A stretch of DNA of 64,000 bases from Lepus europaeus (Eukaryota; Chordata; Mammalia; Lagomorpha; Leporidae): assembly GCF_033115175.1 (NCBI RefSeq), contig NC_084829.1, positions 134,202,996-134,266,995 on the forward strand. The letters run 5' to 3'. Position 1 is the first letter of the stretch. Every line of letters starts with the position of its first letter. This document shows positions 45,216 to 57,350 of the stretch, in pieces. Made by a program: the position numbers and the translations under genes. Below the pieces are notes generated by a model, which saw only the letters and a list, made by a program, of their open reading frames with translations, searched no databases and was not told where the DNA came from.

Positions 45216-45715
45216 TTTATTTGGGACTCTAAACAATGTGAGAAAGAACATCTTAAAGTGAATTTCACAGATAATTCCAAAAAAATTAGGATAGCCATCA
45301 ATTTCAGGGTCTGTTCCTTAGCTCCAACCAGCCCTGCTTGCTAAATAATACTGAAATAACATTCAGCGTTTTGAATTTCACCTCCTTTCCACTCCTTTCC
45401 CTCCTCTCTAATGGAGGTGTTTAATGAGTAGTGAAAAGTCCCAAAAGATGAATGGAAAAAATAACTGAACAATCAATCCCAAAGGCAAAAGCAGTGAACC
45501 CCAAAGTTATTCAGTCAAGTCAGAAAAAAAGATGGACTTTGCTGAAATTATTAATTTCAGTAGTAAATTTTCTATTGAATAATAACATTTGAAACATCCA
45601 GTACCATAAAAGAATCGCTATGTTCATTATAAATATAAATCTACAGCATTCTAGAAGACATAGTTAATGACTTCATAAAACTTCAAAGGCTTTATTTTAT
45701 TTGCTTAATGGTGTT
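45216..45715. other. Unclassified AT-rich DNA
   Basis: Nothing recognised. Confidence 0.4.
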
Positions 45716-46360
45716 ATTTTTTAACTTTTCACTTCAGAACACTCTCAAATTTACAAAACAAAAATTGTGAAATAATAGGAAAAGTTCACATATACCCCAC
45801 ACTCAGTTTTCCCTATCAACACCCCATATTGCTATGATATATTTATCACAATTAATGACAATGCTTCTTGTTCTTATGTCATACAATGGTATAATTATAC
45901 AATATTTAGTTCACATAAAAGAAATATATGCAATACACTTGTAAGTTATGAAACATAGTAATTAAAAACACCTAGAACCACCATCCAACATAAAAGCTAC
46001 AATACAGCTAATCTCATTGAATCTCCAATCACATCCCTCTACTATCCCAGGATAATATGACAATTATGAAGTTTGTGTTCAACAACACCTTATATTTACC
46101 TTTATATATGAATATACATTTATATATTTATATATGTATAAATGATATTTGAATGTGAATATATGAATATACATTTATATATTTACATATTATCCCTAGA
46201 AAATCAAGCAATAAGTAATTACCCATGGCTTGGTTTTTCACTCAATATTCTTATGATATAGCACCTTCCTACAATTTGTCCAAGATATTGAGTTTAGCTG
46301 AGTTCATGTAATTTTCCCTACTATACAATATTAAGCCTTTGCTTTCTATCTTGTATTGTT
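45716..46360 (-). mobile_element. Ancient L1, antisense, with AT-rich simple repeat
   Basis: GGAAAAGTTCACATATACCC, CACTCAGTTTTCCCTATC and GGCTTGGTTTTTCACTCAAT follow an old antisense L1 order. A repeated ATATACATTTATATATTTA unit occupies 46105-46190. Confidence 0.5.
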
Positions 46361-46459
46361 ACTCAGGGCTTTTTTTTTTCTCTTCATAGCTAGTGTAGCC
46401 TGGGGACTGTGAGCAGGAACAATACATCCAAGCAGGCCTCTGTATCAAAAGATCATGGT

Positions 46460-46786
46460 AGGAGCCAGCACTGTGGGTTGACGCCTTGGCCTGAAATGCC
46501 AGTATCCCACATGGGTGCCATTTCAAGACCAGGCTGTTCCACTTCTGATCCAGCTTTCAGCTATGGCCTGGGAAAGCAGTAGAAGATGGCCCAAGTCCTT
46601 GGGCCCCTGCACCCACATGAGAAACCTGGAAAAAGCTACTGGCTCCTGGCTTCAGATTGGCACAGCTCTGGCCGTTGTGGCCAACTGGGGAGTGAACCAT
46701 CAGATGGAAGACTCTCTCTCTCTCCTCTCTTTCTCTGCCTCTCCTCTCTCTGTGTAGCTGACTTTCGAATAAATAAATAAATAAAT
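46460..46786 (+). mobile_element. CSINE
   Basis: GGAGCCAGCACTGTGGGTTG to CGAATAAATAAATAAATAAAT. The perfect 13-bp target duplication AAAAGATCATGGT lies at 46447-46459 and 46787-46799. Confidence 0.95.
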
Positions 46787-46964
46787 AAAAGATCATGGTT
46801 GTAGCAAAGTTTCTTTTTCAAGAGTTACTGACATAAAAAATAGCTGATGGCTCTATTACAGCCTTCCCAGAATAAATTGCATAAGAAACCTAAGTGGGAA
46901 CTGAGAGGAACTCATTATCAGACTCCTTCGTGGTTTTCAAAGTGAAAAGAAAGTACAAATTTTG

Positions 46965-47010
46965 TTTTTCTCCCTTTCTCTCTATCTCTGCCTTTCAAAT
47001 AAATAAGCTT
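46965..47010 (+). mobile_element. SINE 3'-end fragment only
   Basis: CTCCCTTTCTCTCTATCTCTG then CCTTTCAAATAAATAAGC: the last 45 bp of a CSINE without body or head. Compare 52217-52266. Confidence 0.7.
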
Positions 47011-47029
47011 TTGAAGAAACAGAAATGTG

Positions 47030-47395
47030 AGAGTACCATGCAGTAATTCAAAGGAACAAGGTATTAGTATACGCTATAATATGGACAAATCTCAACAACA
47101 TATGCTAAGTGAAAAAAGATGCAAAATATCACAATTTGTGATTTACGTTTTTATATTTTATATAATATGCCTAGAAAAGACGAAGTTATAGACAGAGAAA
47201 CCACAATGATCTCCTGGCGCTAAAAGCAAGAGTGAAGACTCAGTGCAAATGGCAGGTGGAAACACTTGAGGGTGATGGAAATGGTCTGAAATTGGATTTT
47301 ATTGGTGGTTGCACAACAGTATAAACTTACTAAAGTCACTGAATTATAAGGCAGAATTTTATGATATGTAAATTATACTTCAACAAATCTGCTAA
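47030..47395 (+). mobile_element. Old L1M 3' end, sense
   Basis: ACCATGCAGTAATTCAAAGG, ACAACATATGCTAAGTGAAA, GGTGATGGAAATGGTCTGAA and GATATGTAAATTATACTTCA. Confidence 0.72.
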
Positions 47396-49259
47396 CAATT
47401 CAAATGAAGTTATAATGTCTCTGAAATACTAAATCTGATTCGATTTACAAACTGGTCCTTTCAAGAAACAGCTTGTCTGCTAAATTTTAACATTTATGTA
47501 GACTGTTTATATGTCCATTCTGAAGGAAAACTGGAATGGGGAAAGTACAGTCCTTGGAGAAGCCCTGCTCATGAAGGTGGAGTCTGAGTGAGAACTAGGG
47601 GGATTACTTGCTAAGACACCCTGAATATAGCATTGGAAAGATAACTTCCACTCCACATAGAGGCAGAGAATGCTAAAACAGCAGCAAATCTCCCAAGGGA
47701 TCTTATGTCACAATGAGGAAGGATTACAGGAAACTTCTACTAACACTTTATTTTCCTTCCTGGAGCTCTGGGAAAGGTTTCAGTAACTCAGTGGACAGGT
47801 CAATAGCTACTTGCACTATAGAGTTACCCACAGACCTCATTAAAATGTATGCCTTGCCTACTCTCAAAAACTGTCTTTCCTCTTCTTAGAAGCATTTAAG
47901 TTTTTGTTTGCACAAGTTTACAATTGTCATTTTGGTTTGTGAAGTGGTAGTTGTTAATTGCAGTAAGACACGGTGTATGTATACAAAGGAAATCAACCAT
48001 AGAAATCCAGGAATGAAAGGATGATTTGGTCGAATCAATCTCACTCTTTTGGATGTAATTTTCAATGCAACAGAATATTTTTTATTTCAATATGTCTCAG
48101 TCCTAAAGCAAAAAGAAAAGAAAGCTGGGTCATTTTAAAATAGTCTAATACATTTACAATCTTTGTGAGGCAAAGAAGGTAGCCATTTAGATTACGTACG
48201 TTTTTTCCCAATAATAGTTTGCCTTTTGTCTTTTGTATTTTTGGAGAAAGAATTGGCATGAATTATCCGGATGATGAAAATTCCTCTGGTAATTCCACGT
48301 GTATAGAAGCAATGTAAATGAAATGTGCTAATGTTGAGTTTCAGATTCCAGAAACAAGCAAAATTAAGATGTCAGAGTGTGCTGCCATCTTACAAATGAC
48401 CGTCAGCCAAGTGCACTGTATTTTTCTTCATGTTATAAAAGGAATATAATTTCTTTTAAAAAATGACATCAATCACTTGATTTAAAATTCATGAGTATTC
48501 TAGGGTGTGAAAAATGTTTTATCCTTCTATGTCATTTTTTATAGGTGAAAGACACAAAAAATCGACAGAGGTTTTGAGATAATAGTACTCTTTTAACCAG
48601 TTTCACATGGTATGTGTCAGTAACACTTCCAGTATCAAAGATGGAAGTCTGGTACACCATGAGTCATTTCTGCATGTCAATGTTTTATTTAAAAAGAGAA
48701 CATATCAAAAACAAGGCATATCCCTGTTATATTTTAAAGAGGTGTTTTTTGTTTTGTTTTTTATCTAAAAAGAGTATCTCCTCACCTTTAAGTGCGTGTA
48801 TAGAAGTAAGGGGAGAAAAAGACATTTATATGATCAGAAGTTTATTTCTTCTACAGTGAGAAAAATTATCAAAATATCAATAAAAAGGGAAACTATCTAA
48901 CCTACATAATTTATGTAAGGTTTCTAAAGCTATGTCTTTATCTGTGAGACCTTTTGATGCCATGGATAAAATCCAGAAGAAATAACGAAGTGAGACACTT
49001 TATTCTAAGGTTATTTGTTGTTAAGATATTGACTTTGGATACTATTTAAAAGAAAGCAAGAAAATAGAGGACAAAGTATGCAAAATTATCAGAATCAAAT
49101 AGAATCATTTGGTAGAGATAGAAAATTTTAAGGTGAAATATGAAGCCTGTCATGCTTTTCTTGATGTAAGTATATGATTATGATTTTTTAAATTTCTTCT
49201 TAAAGACAAAATAATAAACAATACATGGCATAATTGGTTAAGTTCTTATATAATTTTTA
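47396..49259. other. Repeat-poor intergenic stretch, 1.9 kb
   Basis: No repeat family, exon or RNA recognised. The short open frames at 48062 and 48614 have no motifs. Confidence 0.5.
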
Positions 49260-49274
49260 AGATTTGATTTTTTC

Positions 49275-50160
49275 TTTTTTTTTTATTAAACTTTTATTTA
49301 ATGAATATAAATTTCCAAAGTATAGCTTATGGGTTACAATGGCTTCCCCCCTCCCATAACTTCCCTCCCGCCCGCAACCCTCCCCTTTCCCGCTCCCTTT
49401 CCCCTTCCATTCATGTAAAGATTCATTTTCAATTCTCTTTGTATACAGAAGATCAGTTTAGTATATATTAGGTAAAGATTTCAACATTTTGCCCATATAG
49501 CAACATAAAGTGAAAAAACTACCATTGGATTACTAATTATAGCATTAAATAGCAATGTACAGCACTTTAAAGACAGAGATCCTACATAATTTTTTTTTCA
49601 AATTAATTAATTTTCTATGCCATTTCCATTTTAACACCAGGTTGTTTTTTTTTTTTTCATTTCCAATTCTCTTTATATACAGAAGATCGATTCAGTATAT
49701 AATTAGTAAAGACCTCATCAGTTTGTGCCCACACAGAAACGCAAAGTATAAAAATACTGTTTCAGTACTAGTTATAGCATCACTTCGCTTTAGACGACAC
49801 ATTAGGGACAGATACACAGTGACTCCTGTTGCTGATTTAACAATTTGACACTCCTATTCATGGCATCAGTAATCTCCCTAGGCTCTAGTCATGAGTTGCC
49901 AGGGCTATGGAAGCCTTTAGAGTTCGCTGACTTTGATCTTATTCCGATAGGGTCATAGTCAAAGTGGAAGTTCTCTCCTCCCTTCGGAGAAGGGTACCTC
50001 CTTCTTTGATGGCCCCGTTCTTTCCACTGGGATCTCACTCACAGAGATCATTCATTTAGGTCTTTTTTTTTTTTTTTCCATGATATCTTGGCTTTCCATG
50101 CCTGCTATACTCTCATGGGCTCTTCAGCCAGATCTGAATGCCTTGAGGGCTGATTCTGAG
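49275..50160 (-). mobile_element. 5'-truncated L1 with duplicated 3'UTR, antisense
   Basis: It is the same structure as 210-1128, in reverse. The 3'UTR module is present twice with the same linker (AATTAATTAATTTTCTATGCC and neighbours, plus an A/T-run). Truncation falls within about ten bases of the same 5' point (CTCAGAATCAGCCC). Target duplication AGATTTGATTTTTTC (49260-49274) and AGATTTGACTTTTTC (50161-50175), one mismatch. Confidence 0.9.
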
Positions 50161-50195
50161 AGATTTGACTTTTTCTAAAATTTAAAAGATGTATA

Positions 50196-50480
50196 GGCCG
50201 GTGCCATGGCTCAAAAGACTAATCCTCCACCTGTGGCGCCAGCACACTGAGTTCTAGTCCCAGTCGGGGTGCCGGATTCTGTCCCGGTTGCCCCTCTTCC
50301 AGGCCAGCTCTCTGCTGTGGCCCAGGAGTGCAGTGGAGGATGGCCCAAGTCCTTGGGCCCTGCACCTGCATGGGAGACCAGGAGAAGCACCTGGCTCCTG
50401 GCTTCAGATCAGTGCGGTGCGCCGGCCACAGCGCGCTGGCAGCAGCGGCCATTGGAGGGTGAACCAACGGTAAAGGAAAA

Positions 50481-50526
<46 letters not shown>

Positions 50527-50569
50527 CACTCTGCCTGTCAAAAATAAATAAATAAATAAATAAATAAAT
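50196..50569 (+). mobile_element. CSINE, young type, AAAT-tailed
   Basis: GGCCGGTGCCATGGCTCAAA to CTGTCA-(AAAT)n. Perfect 10-bp target duplication AAGATGTATA at 50186-50195 and 50570-50579. CT tract at about 50488-50520. Confidence 0.95.
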
Positions 50570-50579
50570 AAGATGTATA

Positions 50580-51009
50580 TAAATATGTATAGGAAAAGTA
50601 AAATAAAATAAAAATGCGTGTAACGCTAAAACAGATTTCATGATTCTATTACCTGACACAATTTGATGTAAAGTTGTATGCAAATTCTATTATTAGAGAG
50701 AGATGATTGTTTTTTCCACCTACTCTTGAATTTCAAAGTCTTTATTCAATAGTGACATTTAAAAAAACATTTATGTGCCTTGGCTTGATTTGTTATCAGT
50801 GTCTCTCCATCCCCAAGAACAAAAGTTGGCTCCATGTTCTATATGGAAAAAGATCCAAATTAAGTATAAATGTCTTCATGATGTAATCACATGAATGAAT
50901 ATCTTCTCTTATCCATTTTGATTCTCTCACCCTATGGAGCCCCAACTTGAGACCCTTGCCTGGGGTCATTTGTGGTATAAATCACTAATCAAACATGGAG
51001 ACTTATAAT
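50580..51009. other. Unclassified intergenic DNA
   Basis: Nothing recognised. Confidence 0.4.
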
Positions 51010-51089
51010 AAGTTGAATAGTATTTCCACTAAAATCATGTCCACTCAGAGTCTCAGAATGTGGTTTTATTTGGAAATAGGTACTTTTAA

Positions 51090-51402
51090 AAAGTGTATTT
51101 ATTTTCATCTTACTGGAAAGGCAAAGTGACAGAGAGAGGGTTCCTCCATCTACTGATTCAATTCCCAAATACCAGCAACAGCCGGGACTGGGCCAAGCCA
51201 AAGCTGGGATTCAGGAGTTCTATCTGGGTCTCCCATGTAGGTGATAGGGACCCAAATACTTGGGCCTACATTTGTTGTCTTCCCAGGTACATTAGCAGGA
51301 AGCTGGATCAGAAGCAGTAACAGGCCTCAAACCCACACTCAGATCTGAGATGCTGCTGTATCTAGGAGCAGCTTAACCTGCTGCTGTCACAATACCCACT
51401 CC
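51090..51402 (-). mobile_element. Older C-type SINE, antisense
   Basis: GTGTATTTATTTTCATCTTA, CTCCATCTACTGATTCAATT, TCTGGGTCTCCCATGTAGGT and CTGTCACAATACCCACTCC, inserted in a MaLR LTR. Confidence 0.82.
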
Positions 51403-51534
51403 TGGAAGTAGTATCTTTGCATATGTAATTAAGGGAAGGATCACTATGAAATCATAATGGATTAGAATGTACTTTAAATCCAATGAAAAGTATGCTTATA
51501 AAAACAGACACTCATAGAGAAAGATTGTTAGGGA

Positions 51535-51955
51535 TTAGTTTATGAGATGGTCTGGAATGAAAAGTCCCATAAGCTGCCATTTGCAAACTAGAGGTCCAGA
51601 AAAGCTGGTGGTATAATTCCAGTCCAAACACAAAGCCTAAGAACAAGGGAAGCCAATGTGTACATCCCAGTCTGCATACAAAAGCTTGAGATGGCAGGAA
51701 AAGATGGATAACCCAGCTCCTGCATAGAATAAATTCACTCCTCCTTCCTTTCACACACACTTTTTTTTTCCATAAGAACACTCACCAGATTGGATGAAGC
51801 CCACTGCTTGTTGAGGATGATCTTTGCTCAGTCTACTGATTCAAATGCTCTTCTCTTCCAGAAACACCCTCAGAGACATACACAGAAATAATATTCTACC
51901 AGCCATGTGGGCATCCCTTAGCCCAGTCAAGTTGACACTTAAAAGGAACCAAATT
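51535..51955. repeat. Ancient interspersed repeat, class uncertain
   Basis: GATGGTCTGGAATGAAAAGT, AAGCTGGTGGTATAATTCCA, GATTCAAATGCTCTTCTCTT, AAACACCCTCAGAGACATAC and CCCAGTCAAGTTGACACTTA make a pattern I know from old mammalian repeats. Family not assigned. Confidence 0.5.
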
Positions 51956-52216
51956 CCATCCAGTTGGAGATGCATAGAGTTTTGTTGCCATGGGGCAAAG
52001 AACATCTGGAGTCGCAGAAACTGAAAGAGGCAAGAAGGATACGTCTCTGGAGCCTTCAAAGGGAGCAAAGCCCTGACAACATCTCGATTTTGGGGTGCTG
52101 GCCTTCAGAACCATGAGATAATAAAATTCTGTTGTTTTAAGCCACCTAGTTTATACAAATTTGTTATGGCAACCATAGAAAACCAATAAAAGTGTTGTAC
52201 TTTAAAAATCTCTAAA

Positions 52217-52266
52217 TATTTCTCTCTGTCTCTTTCTCTTACTAACTCTGTCAAATAAAAAAATAT
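52217..52266 (+). mobile_element. SINE 3'-end fragment only
   Basis: TTTCTCTCTGTCTCTTTCTC then TTACTAACTCTGTCAAATAA: the CT tract and tail of a CSINE with no body. Confidence 0.7.
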
Positions 52267-52354
52267 CTAAATATGATCATCATTCATAAATGCAAAGAGC
52301 TATTTATGGTACTGGACTTTATAAAAAATGAAATTGGAGACCATATTTCTTGTT

Positions 52355-52632
52355 TTTAAAGATATTTATTTTATTTTATCTGAGAGAGAGAGAGAGAACC
52401 TTCCATCCACTGGTTCACCATATAAATGGCTGCAATAGGAGTCAGGAACTTCATCTGGGTGTCCCCCACTGATGCAAGGGCTCAAAGACTTGGGCCATCT
52501 TCCATTGCTTTCCTAGGTGCATTAGCAGGCAGCTGGATCAGAAGTGGAGCAAGTGGGATAAGAACTAGCACCCATATGAGGTACCAGTCCTGAGGATGGT
52601 GTCTTAACCTGCTATGCCACAGCACAGGCCCC
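52355..52632 (-). mobile_element. CSINE, antisense, internally shortened
   Basis: TTTAAAGATATTTATTTTAT, CTTCCATCCACTGGTTCACC, CTGGATCAGAAGTGGAGCAA and TATGCCACAGCACAGGCCCC. Confidence 0.88.
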
Positions 52633-54162
52633 TGGACACCATAATTGTAGGATGTAACATTTGGTCTCTGGGTTGTGCCAAATTATTTTTCAGAGACCTA
52701 ATTTAAAAAGTTAATAATACAATTCCAAAGAACTGGCAACATATCATCTTCATCATGCCTATTTAATTTTCTTTTCTAAGAAACTCAGGTAACTATTTAG
52801 AGTTGGTTCTGTTTGCTTTGGAAAAAGGGGAAATTATTTATTAGTAGGATTCCATCACTTTCAAGTCACAAAACTTTAAAAAGTAGTTCTAATCTAGCAT
52901 CAGTTTTAAAGTGAGCATTCCAAATATAAATGTTTGTATCTGTACCTTAATCTTTGATGTTAGGTTTTAAGAAAGAGTAGTTACTTGCATAATAAAGAAA
53001 GATCTGATTTTTACATCTAGAGTTAAATAATTGATGATTTCAGTAACTGACCATGAGACTTTTACCTGACATGCTCTATCTCTATTCCACCATGGTCTGA
53101 ACTTAATGAATTTAAAATAGAGGAAAAATCAGTAATTGGCAATGAAACAACCATTTAAAGCACTATAAATTTAAGGGAATGGTTAAAGTAGTTACAGCAT
53201 AACACTGAATAGAATTTTAGTCTTATGATTGAGAACATGAGGTGGTTTTCATCCAGAATAATCTAATTAGTTGTAGAAAAGGAACTTGAGTCCAAACCCT
53301 TGGTTCACAGTTCAAATGCCTCGGTTCAAACCCTTGATGTGGTGTTCTACTCCAGAGAAATATGTAAAAATGACAAAGCTCGCAATTCTATTAAGAATGT
53401 TCGAGTTTTATAATTTGACAGGATGTGAGCTTTAGATTTTCCACCCAACACTGAGTTCACTCTTCTACTCTACTCACTAGAGAAGTGTAGGTCCCTACAC
53501 TTCCTGGGCAAGTTGAATGTCATAGTCATTTTTGCAATTAGGTTAAAAGAAGAAAGAAAGTACTTATTCATGTGAGAAGATGAAGTTCAGTATCTGCCTA
53601 ACATTCTAGCTTAAAATAATACTAGCTTTACCTAAAATATGTCAGAGTGACCAGCTGAAAAGACCCCAGTGCAGTCAATCAACTGTTTGTTTTGTCTATG
53701 GAGTAATCCCTCAAAAACATTTGGCAAATTTTATTACTGAATTGATCTAATCCATGTCTATTTCTGTGTGGGAGCTGTGTGGCGTACTCAAATGCACTGG
53801 ATAAAAAAATCCTAAATTCTTCTACTAATGGTTCTTTAAAGTTGATTTAGAGCTTCTAGCCCAAGAAAGGTCCTCCTCTCCCTCTGCAGAGTTTAGGAAT
53901 GAGAATCAGATGACCCTCTTCACCATAGACCATGAATCTAGACATACAGCTCTTCATTCTAATGATTCTTCACAAAAGAAAACTGAGATAGTCAAAGCTA
54001 AACTTTGTTGCTGATACTGTTGTTGCTGTTGTTGATATTAAAACCTACAGTAAACCTTCAAATGACAAACAGGTATATCTCCTCCTAATCTGGAGTAGAT
54101 CAAAAGTTGAAAAAATTAATAAATAAGAAAAATCATTTTTCCAGTTAAAAACAGATTTCTCT
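52633..54162. other. Repeat-poor intergenic stretch, 1.5 kb
   Basis: No repeat or gene recognised apart from a short TTG/CTG-rich trinucleotide patch at about 54006-54036. Confidence 0.5.
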
Positions 54163-54497
54163 GTTTTAAAATATTTATTTATGTATGTATTTGAGAGGCA
54201 GAGAGATCGACAAAGTGAGAGAGAGAGATAGAGAAATCTCCCATCCACTGGTTTACTCCCCAAATGTCCACAATATGCAGCCTAGGACTGGCCAAAGCTC
54301 AGAGCTAGGAGCTCAATCTCTGTCTCCCGAGTGGGTGGCAGGGACCCAACCACTTGAGCCACTACCTGCTGCCTCCCAGGACACTCATTAGCAGGAAGTT
54401 GAAATCAGGTGTAGAGCTGGGATTTGAACCCAGCACTCCAGTATGGAACACAGGCATCTCAAGAGGTATCTTAACTGCTGTGCCAAATGCCCACCCC
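54163..54497 (-). mobile_element. Older C-type SINE, antisense
   Basis: AAAATATTTATTTATGTATG, CTCCCATCCACTGGTTTACT, GTGGGTGGCAGGGACCCAAC and GTGCCAAATGCCCACCCC. Confidence 0.85.
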
Positions 54498-54534
54498 TTC
54501 AATTATAATTTCTAACAATAAATTGTTCATCCCT

Positions 54535-54935
54535 AAAATTCATCTGTTGAAATCCTAAACACGATTGTGACTGTATTTAGAGACAGACTTTTTGGAAGTA
54601 ATTAACTTTGAATGAGGTCATAACAGGGGCATGGATGTCCTAATGCAATAGGGTTGGTGGCCATATTTGAAGAGGAAAAGTCAGTCTCTCTCTCTCTCTC
54701 TCTCTTTTCTCACTCCATGTCTATCCTCTCTCTTCCCATAGATAGATACACAAATATACAAGAAAGGCCATAGGAGAACACAATGAGAAGTGATCATTTG
54801 CAAGTCAGGAAAAGGGTCCTCACTAGCATCTAGATCTTCAACTTCTAACCTCCAGAACCATATGAAAGAAAATTTCTATCATTCAAGCCACCTTGTATAT
54901 GGTATTTTGTTATAGTAGCATATATTAAGATGATA
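54535..54935 (+). mobile_element. MaLR (MLT1-type) LTR
   Basis: CCTAAAATTCATCTGTTGAA, GGAAGTAATTAACTTTGAAT, GAGGTCATAACAGGGGCATG, CTAACCTCCAGAACCATATG and TTTTGTTATAGTAGCATATA. A CT run at 54683-54704 is part of the LTR. Confidence 0.8.
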
Positions 54936-55794
54936 AATTATTACAAGCTTGAAAATATTTCATAACATTTTCAATTTAAAAAGTTCTCCACCTACTCCCA
55001 GCCCTTAACAATATACCTGCTGCATGATTAGATCGATAATAAGTAGACGAGCAATATAGAAGGTTTTAGTGAATGCCAAGGTTGTTAGTAAATTGCTTGA
55101 ACAACCACACATTTTTATTGATCCTCTCTTTGAAAACACCAGTTCATAAAGCTATTTTCTGAAGGTAAGTAAATGACTAGTTGAAAGATTCACTTTGGTG
55201 TTGTTCTAGCACATCTAATCAGAGATAAGTTGTCAAATGTCTTCCAACAGACTCTGAGCTCCAAATAAGAGTTGAAGTCTGCTAGAGTTTGATTTAGACT
55301 AATTATAGACTTCACAGAGAACTTTTGATCTGCAAATAATCAACTAAAGCTAACTTATATGCAAAATAAATTTTCTGCCATGGTTTTTTTTTATACATGT
55401 AACGTTAATCTTTATGTTATAAGTACATAGGAAGACTGTGAATTGGCTCCTCTTCTTTTTACTAATAGAGCTCCCCAACTCCAAGTTTGACTATTGCATG
55501 TTTAGAGAATATTTCCAAACTCCTTGAAGCTAAAGAGGCCAAAGAATGAGACCAGAAGTGACATGGACAGCTGCCAAATCCCATTATTATAAGGAATCAT
55601 TCACTTTCCACCTTTCTTTCCTATTTCCTGAGGGCTGATGAAGATAAACTAGCTTCATTGTCATATATTATCTAAAAAGCATGACATAATAACAACATAG
55701 AAAGAACTTGGATCCCTGGGCATCCCTGTAGAACAGAGAGCCACACACTTGCCTGGATCCACTATAAGAACATGAAGTAAAGATGCCTTGGGTT
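54936..55794. other. Unclassified intergenic DNA
   Basis: No repeat or gene recognised. Confidence 0.45.
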
Positions 55795-55808
55795 CCCCAC
55801 TGCATTTT

Positions 55809-56147
55809 TTTCGACAGGCAGAGTGCACAGTGAGAGAGAGAGAGACAGAGAGAAAGGTCTTCCTTTTTTCCGTTGGTTCACCCCGCAATGGCCTCCGCAG
55901 CTGGTGCGCTGCGACTAGCGCACCGCGCTGATCCGAAGCCAGGAGCCAGGTGCTTCCTCCTGGTCTCCCATGGGGGTTCAGGACCCAAGGACCTGGGCCA
56001 TCCTCCACTGCACTCCTGGGCCACAGCAGAGAGCTGGACTAGGAAGAGGAACAACCAGGACAGAATCCGGTGCCCCGACCGGGACTAGAACCCGGTGTGC
56101 CGGCGCCGCAGGCGGAGGATTAGCCTATTGAGCCGCAGCGCCGGCGC
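55809..56147 (-). mobile_element. CSINE, young type, antisense
   Basis: TTCGACAGGCAGAGTGCACA to GAGCCGCAGCGCCGGCGCC, with nearly all CpGs intact. The perfect 14-bp target duplication CCCCACTGCATTTT lies at 55795-55808 and 56148-56161. Probably the youngest antisense copy in the window. Confidence 0.96.
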
Positions 56148-56463
56148 CCCCACTGCATTTTGAGGATTTGCTGGTGCCTTGAGTAATGGGCAAACCTTAC
56201 AGTTTACAGTGTACATTCCATATGCTGTAAAATAAAACCTCCATCCATCTATTCTATAACTCATTCAACAACTACTTGTTAAGTATATATTATAGACCAA
56301 CCACAACTCAGTAAGGTATATCAAGTACCTACACTCATAAGGCTATTCTTATAGTCAAGGGGCATGGGGTGGGGATAGAGAGAGAATAACAAAGGAAATC
56401 AAACTTTAAAAAAATAATTTCAGAACACATTAGTTTAAAGTGAAGTCTCAAGAGTCAGACTGT

Positions 56464-56803
56464 CAGGGAAGGTGTTGTGTTGTAACCACCTGCAAAGCCA
56501 GCATCCCATGTTGGGGCTGCTTGGAGTCCTGGCTGCTCCACTTTGGCTCAAGCTCCCTGATAATGGTCTGGGAAATAGGAATACATGACCCAAGTGTTTG
56601 AGCCCCTGCCATGTACATGGCTCCTGGCTTCAAACCAGGCCTCATCCTGATCTTTGCAGCCATCTTGGGAGTGAACCAATGGATGTAAGACATCTCTCTC
56701 TCTTTCTCTTTCTCTTTCTCTTTCTCTTTCTCTTTCTCTTTCTCTTTCTCTTTCTCTTTCTCTCTCTCACCTTTAAAATAAATAAGTAAATATTTTTTTA
56801 AAA
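56464..56803 (+). mobile_element. CSINE with (TTTCTC)n expansion
   Basis: CAGGGAAGGTGTTGTGTTGT to TTTAAAATAAATAAGTAAAT. The CT tract has become a hexanucleotide TTTCTC array of about ten units (56700-56764). Target duplication AGAGTCAGACTGT (56451-56463) and AGAGCCAGACTGT (56806-56818). Confidence 0.92.
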
Positions 56804-56818
56804 AGAGAGCCAGACTGT

Positions 56819-57350
56819 GCTTAAATTCAGACTCCCATTCATCCACTGCAGTAACTGGATTCCAGTGGTGACCCTGCCCACTGAACCACCCTCCCAGCAT
56901 TCATACTGTTGTATAACCCTTCCCTTTGAATCTAGTCAGACCCTGTACCTTGCATCTAGTCAACAGAATGAGGCAGAAAGTATGTTATGTGACTTCTGAG
57001 GCTAAGACTCAACTTCAGTCTGGGTTTTGAGGAATGTGTACTCTGGAGGAAGACATTGAGACTTCCATGCCAACAAAACCCTATGGTGAAGCTGTACATA
57101 ACACAGAGACTGGGTCAGACACCTGTTCTAGCCATCCCAGCTTAGGCCTGGATTTGTAAATGAATGTATCACCTTTGAAATATTCATCCTAGCAAGTCTT
57201 CAGATGATTCCAGCTCCAGAAACTTTCTGGCTGCAAACTCCTAGGGAGAGCCACTCAGTGGGTCCAGTCAACTCACAGAACTATGAGAAATAATAATAAC
57301 TGAAGTTACTAGGTTGGAGCATTGCATAGAAATAGACAACTAGAATACGA
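56819..57350 (+). repeat. Probable ancient LTR-type repeat
   Basis: CAGTAACTGGATTCCAGTGG, AGTCTTCAGATGATTCCAGC, GGGAGAGCCACTCAGTGG and CACAGAACTATGAGAAATAA, GTTACTAGGTTGGAGCATTG are in the order of an old mammalian LTR. Family not assigned. Confidence 0.5.

Larger units (their letters stand above)
51010..52195 (+). mobile_element. MaLR (MLT1-type) LTR with nested repeats
   Basis: LTR pieces CTCAGAATGTGGTTTTATTT, GGAAATAGG, CATATGTAATTAAGGGAAGG and GGCAAGAAGGATACGTCTCT end in CCTTCAGAACCATGAGATAA, TTGTTTTAAGCCACCTAG and CCATAGAAAACCAATAA. A C-type SINE at 51090-51402 and another ancient repeat at about 51535-51955 separate the pieces. Confidence 0.8.

Noticed and set aside
46105..46190. CRISPR-like spaced direct repeats
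   Set aside because: It is an AT-rich degenerate simple repeat in mammalian DNA, with no uniform repeat/spacer structure. No CRISPR array exists in the window.
56463..56900. 145-codon antisense frame with a long Lys-Glu repeat
   Set aside because: The Lys-Glu run is the translated (TTTCTC)n array of a SINE; the rest is SINE and unrelated flank.
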